This document shows positions 59,418-64,000 of a stretch of 64,000 nucleotides of DNA, in pieces (positions within the stretch are counted from its first letter, which is position 1; each line of letters starts with the position of its first letter). Under the pieces are notes generated by a model. It was given only the letters and a program-made list of their open reading frames with translations, was not told the origin of the DNA and did not search any database. Origin of the DNA: Draconibacterium halophilum (lineage in GTDB: Bacteria; Bacteroidota; Bacteroidia; Bacteroidales; Prolixibacteraceae); assembly GCF_010448835.1 (NCBI RefSeq), contig NZ_CP048409.1, forward strand, positions 3,571,001-3,635,000, in the 5' to 3' direction. Position numbers and translations under genes: made by a program.

Positions 59418-60422
59418 CTAATTGTATACCTCTTCCTCTTGTTGGTAACCTTCTGAGATAACTGTTAACTGAAGGTTTTCTTTATTAACGATCATTCCGG
59501 TATGGAAAACCGTAGGTACCAAAAGTTCCCCATTACTCACTGTCTGATATGTTCTTTCTCCATTTTCACCTCGTGCCAGTTTCATTGCGAGGTCGGCGGT
59601 AGTTGCGGCCAGCTTTTCGTATGGCTTATAAATGGTACAGGTTTGATGCCCTGCAACAATCTCGCGTAAATTTCGTAAATCGGCATCCATTCCGGCTACC
59701 AAAATATCATGATCAAGTTCTATTTCATCAATGGCCCTTATAACACCCATTGCCAGCTCATCGTTTCCGGCAAGAATCGCATCAACATCAGGATGATCTT
59801 TTAATAACTTTTTAGCATGTTCGTAGCCTTCTTTTTCTTCCCAGGCTTCGGTGAATTCATTGTAGACAATTTCAATGTCACCTCTTTCCACCAAAGGTTG
59901 CAGCACGTTTCGCTGGCCGAGATAGAGCAACTGGCTATTGTTGTCGCTCAGGGCTCCTCCTATTAATGCATACTTACCAGTAGGTTTTATGGTGGTTAAA
60001 TAACTAGCCTGTAGTGTCCCTATCTCCACATTATCTGTCGACACGTAAAAATCCAGTTTACAATTCTTAATCAAGCGGTCGTACGAAATTACTTTTACTC
60101 CCTGCGCATGTGCAGCGTCAACAATAGCACCAGCTGCAAACTGATCAACAGGTACAACCACTAACACGTCAACATCGTTGGCGAGCAGTTCTTTTGCCTG
60201 AGCCAATTGTTTATCGGCATCATTTTCGGCATTCATAACTTTTACGGTTCCTCCAAGTTCCTGGACATTCTCTACTAAATAGTCCCGGTCGTTTTCCCAA
60301 CGCTCTTTATCAAAAGCATGGATTAAAAATCCAACTTCCACTGGTTCTTCTTTGGTTTCGCAACCAGTAAAACAAAGCCCGGAAAGAAAAACTAAGATTA
60401 GCAATGTTATCTTGTAATTCAT
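59418..60422 (-). CDS. Orphan XylF-like sugar-binding lipoprotein
   Basis: A 334-residue periplasmic-binding protein of the D-xylose (XylF) type. Start at ATG 60422 (MNYKITLLILVFLSGLCFTGC), a lipoprotein signal. Two-lobed fold: VGFLIHAFDKERWENDRDYL, AGNDELAMGVIRAIDE, and LVAGMDADLRNLREIVAGHQTCTIYKPY cut after the AGMD turn. No ABC permease or ATPase genes are adjacent, so uptake partners must be elsewhere or the protein serves as a sensor. Single gene. Confidence 0.88.
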   Translation of the reverse strand: MNYKITLLILVFLSGLCFTGCETKEEPVEVGFLIHAFDKERWENDRDYLVENVQELGGTVKVMNAENDADKQLAQAKELLANDVDVLVVVPVDQFAAGAIVDAAHAQGVKVISYDRLIKNCKLDFYVSTDNVEIGTLQASYLTTIKPTGKYALIGGALSDNNSQLLYLGQRNVLQPLVERGDIEIVYNEFTEAWEEKEGYEHAKKLLKDHPDVDAILAGNDELAMGVIRAIDEIELDHDILVAGMDADLRNLREIVAGHQTCTIYKPYEKLAATTADLAMKLARGENGERTYQTVSNGELLVPTVFHTGMIVNKENLQLTVISEGYQQEEEVYN

Positions 60423-60546
60423 AATATTGAATTTAATTATGTTTCTATTCAATTTACGAATTATCAGTTGATAGGTTAACCCAAAAAATTGTTTTAATCG
60501 GTTGTTTTAAAACATCTGATATTATGAAACCTTTTCAAGGGCAGAT

Positions 60547-61122
60547 TTAAAATTTTTGAAATTCCTCATATAATTTTTGAAGCGGTAGTCCCATCACATT
60601 ATAAAACGAACCTTCGATATGTGAAATACCTATCGATCCAATCCATTCCTGAATGCCATACGCACCTGCCTTATCATAAGGTTTAAAAGTATTTATATAA
60701 TAGTCTATCTCTGCATTGGTTAGCTTCTTAAACTGAACGTTGGTTAATGATGAGAATACAACCGACTTTTTTGTGGAACTGAGACATACCCCTGTTATTA
60801 CCTCATGTATTCTCCCACTCAACGCACTCAACATCTGGAAAGCATGATCATAATCAACAGGTTTTTCCAACACGTGATCGTTTAAAACAACGATGGTATC
60901 GGCTGTTATTAACAAGTCGTTATTGTTTAGTCCGTTGGTAAAAGCTTTAGCTTTTTTTTCAGCCAAATACACTGGAATCTTGTCTGGTGGCAGATGGTTC
61001 GGATACGATTCATCAACATCTTTTGTTTGAACCTCAAAATCAATTCCCAATGATTTTAACAGCTCTTGCCGACGCGGAGATTTTGAGGCAAGAATAAACT
61101 TATATTTGGGTATCCAGTTCAT
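60547..61122 (-). CDS. maf: Maf family nucleotide pyrophosphatase
   Basis: A 191-residue house-cleaning enzyme hydrolysing modified or canonical nucleoside triphosphates (dTTP/UTP type). Signatures: ILASKSPRRQELLKSLGI, the ITADTIVVL loop, and GAYGIQEWIG near the end. Last gene of a tight four-gene operon; one base separates it from the KdsC-like gene. Confidence 0.95.
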   Translation of the reverse strand: MNWIPKYKFILASKSPRRQELLKSLGIDFEVQTKDVDESYPNHLPPDKIPVYLAEKKAKAFTNGLNNNDLLITADTIVVLNDHVLEKPVDYDHAFQMLSALSGRIHEVITGVCLSSTKKSVVFSSLTNVQFKKLTNAEIDYYINTFKPYDKAGAYGIQEWIGSIGISHIEGSFYNVMGLPLQKLYEEFQKF

Positions 61123-61123
61123 T

Positions 61124-61654
61124 TCAAAATGCTCTTGAATTTAGCATTTCGGGAGTAAACCATTTGTGTTGTGCTTTTAATACTTGTTCAATTACATCGC
61201 GCACGCAACCTTCGCCCCCATTTTTATCTGAAATGTATTTCGAGATATCTTTAATATCGGTTACGGCATCTTTAGGGCAGGTTGGTAATCCCACGGCGTG
61301 CATAACACGGAAATCAACAAGATCATCACCCATAAATAGCACATCTTCGGGCGCCACATTTACTTTTTCCAGGAAATCATTTAAACAGGCTACTTTATCC
61401 CTGGCTTTGTCGTAATAATGTTCCACACCCAGTTTTTCATAGCGTAGTCGAACGCGTTCAATATAGCCTCCGGTGATAATGGCAATCGGATAACCCGCCT
61501 TAATAGCACTTCTTATGGCAAAACCATCTTTAACGTTAGCAGTTCGTATCGGATCACCATCTTCATTAAGCGGTGAAACGTCTTTAGACAATACTCCGTC
61601 AACATCAAATACAAAAGCCTTTACGCGGGCAAGTTCTTCTTTAAAAAACGACAT
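61124..61654 (-). CDS. KdsC-like HAD phosphatase (3-deoxy-manno-octulosonate 8-phosphate phosphatase family)
   Basis: A 176-residue HAD phosphatase of the tetrameric, cap-less C0 type. Motif I: FVFDVDGVLSKD; motif II: IITGG; motif III lysine in KVACLNDF; motif IV GDDLVDFRVM. Close to KdsC, which frees Kdo from its phosphate for lipopolysaccharide; some relatives act on N-acylneuraminate or other sugar acids. The neighbouring O-antigen ligase-like gene supports a surface polysaccharide role. Two bases separate it from the DUF2520 gene. Confidence 0.88.
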   Translation of the reverse strand: MSFFKEELARVKAFVFDVDGVLSKDVSPLNEDGDPIRTANVKDGFAIRSAIKAGYPIAIITGGYIERVRLRYEKLGVEHYYDKARDKVACLNDFLEKVNVAPEDVLFMGDDLVDFRVMHAVGLPTCPKDAVTDIKDISKYISDKNGGEGCVRDVIEQVLKAQHKWFTPEMLNSRAF

Positions 61655-61656
61655 AC

Positions 61657-62439
61657 TTATTGTTTTTCCTGGTGATGCTCAAAAATACGCTTTGAAATTG
61701 AATTGTACAATTCCTGCAGGTCGGGCATTTCTTTTAATTCGTTTATGTGAGTATTAATAATATTTTCATCGAAACGTATAGCCGGTCCGGTTTGCGCCTC
61801 TTTCGGATGCATTTCCTGAACTTTACTGGCTGTTTCCTGAATTAACGGCCGTAAAATTTCAAATGGCAGTTCTTTACTTTCCAAATATTTGGCAGCCATT
61901 GCATAACAATGATTGGCAAAATTACATGCAAACACGGCGGCAATGTGTAAGCTCTTTCTTTTTTCTGAATCCAGAACTGTTACCGATTTCGAAACATGAT
62001 GAGCCAATTCCTCTAAAACCTGCAAATTATCTGTAGAACTTGCTTCAACAAAAATAGGAATAGACTTAAAGTCAATTTTTCTGTTTTTTGAAAATGTTTG
62101 CAATGGATAGAAAACTCCGTAGTTTTTAGTGTTATTACTCAGAATCTTCATGGGCAGACTACCCGAGCAATGCACAAGCAACTTATCGCCAAATTCAACC
62201 TGAGTTAATACCTGATCAACCGCTGAATCTTTTAACGCTGCAATATAGATATCGGCGTTTTTAGTAATTGATTCCGGAGAAGTGGTAAAGCTGGTTTGTA
62301 AATTATCTGCTAACTGTTTTGCCGCTTCCTTCGTCCTGCTGTACACTTGCACAATTTCGTGGCCGCACTTTTTTAATTCTGATGAAAAATGAGTGGCCAC
62401 ATTTCCGGCACCAATAAAACAAAATTTATATTTTCTCAT
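61657..62439 (-). CDS. Rossmann-fold protein with DUF2520 domain
   Basis: A 260-residue protein with an N-terminal NAD(P)-binding motif (FIGAGNVATHFSSEL) and a C-terminal DUF2520 helical domain (SLHIAAVFACNFANHCYAMA, LIQETASKVQEMHPKEAQTGPA). Related to small dehydrogenase-like proteins of unknown function common in Bacteroidota. Its start overlaps the stop of the upstream gene in an ATGA arrangement, so they are coupled. Confidence 0.88.
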   Translation of the reverse strand: MRKYKFCFIGAGNVATHFSSELKKCGHEIVQVYSRTKEAAKQLADNLQTSFTTSPESITKNADIYIAALKDSAVDQVLTQVEFGDKLLVHCSGSLPMKILSNNTKNYGVFYPLQTFSKNRKIDFKSIPIFVEASSTDNLQVLEELAHHVSKSVTVLDSEKRKSLHIAAVFACNFANHCYAMAAKYLESKELPFEILRPLIQETASKVQEMHPKEAQTGPAIRFDENIINTHINELKEMPDLQELYNSISKRIFEHHQEKQ

Positions 62440-64000
62440 TGTTGCTTTTCTTGAAAGGTAAAGTTTTTAATTCTATTGGGCGAATGCCACAAAAACAGGC
62501 TATAAAAGAAAGTAAAAAATGAAAGCCCCATGTGTGTTTCCAGGTTGGCATCACCTAAATTGGCTATTCCAATAAAAACCAATAATAACCAGAATAGCAA
62601 ATTTTTTCCGTGGCCTTCTTTAAATACCGGAATTAAAAGCATAGACATTATCACCAAAAATCCTACCATTCCAAATTTCACCATATAATTTAAGTACTGA
62701 TTATGTGATGATCGTTGATTTTCTTTTTTTAGTTTTGAACCCAGTGTTTCGTATGCTTCTGCATATTCGTTCTTCCAGTTTCCGGTTCCAATTCCAAACC
62801 AGAAGTTTGTTTTAATGATTTCCACGGAAGCTTTTACAAACTCTATTCGCTGAGATAACGACTGACCATTAGGATTTCCCGTTTCTTTGTAACGATCATA
62901 TTCCCAAATAGTCTCGTAAATACGCGGATATAGCGAGAAACGTTTTTCGGCATAAATATAATTGGCAATTCCCTGTTCAATATTTTTTATGTCGTCATCG
63001 CTAAGTTGGCTCACTCCTACACTGTCTTTCCTCAATCCTTTACTTGTAAGATATCGAATTAAAGTTGATCGATACGAAAAACCATTATCATCTCGCTCAT
63101 CTAAATCATGCTCGCTCCTTTTATTCCACTGTTCATGCAATTCTTTTATACAAATGTAGCTTTGCACCCAATTACCATTTTCTTTTTCCTGCGAACTAAA
63201 ATTGAATGTGTAAGGATTTTCTGAAGCAGTAAGCTTGTCGACTTTCTCCGGATTTAATTTCTCTATGTTATAAAAATTATCCCAAATTGATTTTGTATAA
63301 AGTATTGGAGAAGCCACCATGATTGCCAATAAGACGATTAAGAAATAGTTCATTTTTCGTTTTACTGAAAAAAGATAATAAAGCATCAAAAAAACTAGTG
63401 TGCCAAGAAAAGCTAAAATTCCGGTTATTGATTTGAGCATAAAAAGAACAACTACCAACCAAACTGTTGCTGTAATAATAGCAACTCTAAATCCAAATCG
63501 ATACTTATTATTTACTGCCCGAATAATTAGGAAAATACAACAAAATATTGCCAAAACTACCTGAAATGAATACCTGATGTGCGATATGAGGGATATCTCT
63601 CTAAAGTCAGTGATATTAAATGCAGATTTAAATACGAAGCGTACAGCCGCGATAAATGATACGATTGTAACAGCTAAACAAAATACCTCGATTACTCTAT
63701 AAAATCGTTTTTCAGATAACTGTGGTGATAATACAAGAGCGAGAGGAACTACAAGCCAGAAGGCAACCTTTTTTAGTTCGTATAAGGCTAAAGAAAGATC
63801 CTTTGTATGAACTATCCCCAAAAGATAAACACCAAATATTGCCAGTAAAAAGAATACTGACTTATTCTTTTTAAACGATCTATTGAACTCCGTTGGAGGA
63901 TGAAATATGATTGCTTGTAATAACAGAATTGCAGTTGCAATGCTGGTAAGCGCCTCGGAAAATGGCAATACAAGTACAAATAGCAGCAAGCTATAGTAAA
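62436..64000 (-). CDS. O-antigen ligase/polymerase-like membrane protein, 5' end outside window
   Basis: At least 521 residues with about ten transmembrane helices (LLFVLVLPFSEALTSIATAI at the left, ILAIFGVYLLGIVHTK, VVLFMLKSITGILAFLGTLV and so on) and a large periplasmic loop with the Wzy_C-type segment NFWFGIGTGNWKNEYAEAY and KKENQRSSHNQYLNYMVKFG. These are typical of the O-antigen ligase/polymerase family (WaaL/Wzy), which join or polymerise surface polysaccharide. The frame is open to base 64000; the TTG at 63989 is the first possible start but an upstream start is likely. Heads the four-gene operon. Confidence 0.85.
   Translation of the reverse strand, partial: YYSLLLFVLVLPFSEALTSIATAILLLQAIIFHPPTEFNRSFKKNKSVFFLLAIFGVYLLGIVHTKDLSLALYELKKVAFWLVVPLALVLSPQLSEKRFYRVIEVFCLAVTIVSFIAAVRFVFKSAFNITDFREISLISHIRYSFQVVLAIFCCIFLIIRAVNNKYRFGFRVAIITATVWLVVVLFMLKSITGILAFLGTLVFLMLYYLFSVKRKMNYFLIVLLAIMVASPILYTKSIWDNFYNIEKLNPEKVDKLTASENPYTFNFSSQEKENGNWVQSYICIKELHEQWNKRSEHDLDERDDNGFSYRSTLIRYLTSKGLRKDSVGVSQLSDDDIKNIEQGIANYIYAEKRFSLYPRIYETIWEYDRYKETGNPNGQSLSQRIEFVKASVEIIKTNFWFGIGTGNWKNEYAEAYETLGSKLKKENQRSSHNQYLNYMVKFGMVGFLVIMSMLLIPVFKEGHGKNLLFWLLLVFIGIANLGDANLETHMGLSFFTFFYSLFLWHSPNRIKNFTFQEKQQ

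Noticed and set aside
1..64000. tRNA, rRNA or CRISPR loci
   Set aside because: All spacers above about 150 bases were read; no T-loop-like GTTCGAATC with a matching acceptor stem, no rRNA motif, and no regular repeat-spacer array was seen.

Overview
This window looks like a chromosome segment of a free-living, probably marine member of the Bacteroidota, most likely in or near the Marinilabiliales/Prolixibacteraceae. The evidence is a base composition of about 40% GC, -7 promoter boxes of the Bacteroidetes TAnnTTTG type in front of many genes, many lipoprotein signal peptides on carbohydrate-active enzymes, and lineage-typical genes (a DUF3276/PUR protein, FTR1-free XylF-like lipoprotein, Tex, MutS2, U32 peptidase). 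The species assignment is inference. I see no rRNA, tRNA or CRISPR array.

Layout. 1-6050: accessory region with a type IIG restriction-modification gene entering from the left edge, a tiny L7/L12-like protein, a RhuM gene, an attC-like inverted repeat, an orphan gene and an IS3 element. 6051-11150: an exported S1 sulfatase, a FemAB-like transferase, fabF and a ferredoxin-nitroreductase. 11551-17439: a two-part arsenic island on the minus strand. One operon is acr3-arsC-arsR for inorganic arsenic. The other is arsR2-thioredoxin-arsF-arsG-[2Fe-2S] protein-permease-P5C-reductase-like, for organoarsenicals. 17609-19296: two glutathione peroxidases and an OhrR-type regulator, facing away from the arsenic genes. 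19393-42968: mostly housekeeping genes (apbE, acylphosphatase, amino-acid decarboxylase, nth, ABC-F, folD, ffh, tex, VanX-like dipeptidase, AGCS symporter, U32 peptidase, frameshifted mutS2, HAD phosphatase). 43057-46907: a sulfated-glycan module with an S1 sulfatase and a GH110-like beta-helix protein. 47030-49634: a complete IS982 element followed by 1.5 kb with no gene. 50233-56147: GH3 glucosidase, MFS transporter, ThuA-like protein and a secreted alpha/beta hydrolase. 56148-57097: non-coding, with a strict 21-bp repeat and a structured GC-rich block. 57152-64000: miaB, a flavodoxin-reductase-like gene, an orphan sugar-binding lipoprotein, and a tight operon of an O-antigen ligase-like gene, a DUF2520 gene, a KdsC-like phosphatase and maf.

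The most notable points are these. (1) One 18-bp inverted repeat lies on the arsR2 promoter and again in front of the permease gene, suggesting a single regulon for organoarsenical resistance. (2) A decayed GxxExxY gene is enclosed by 26-bp inverted repeats. (3) An attC-like structure sits between accessory genes. (4) The restriction-modification gene has a specificity part with very different base composition. (5) Seven exact 21-bp repeats are found downstream of a hydrolase gene. (6) There are two single-base frameshifts (mutS2 and a sulfatase), which may be real or assembly errors. (7) A GH110-like protein lacks the family's paired aspartates as I recall them.
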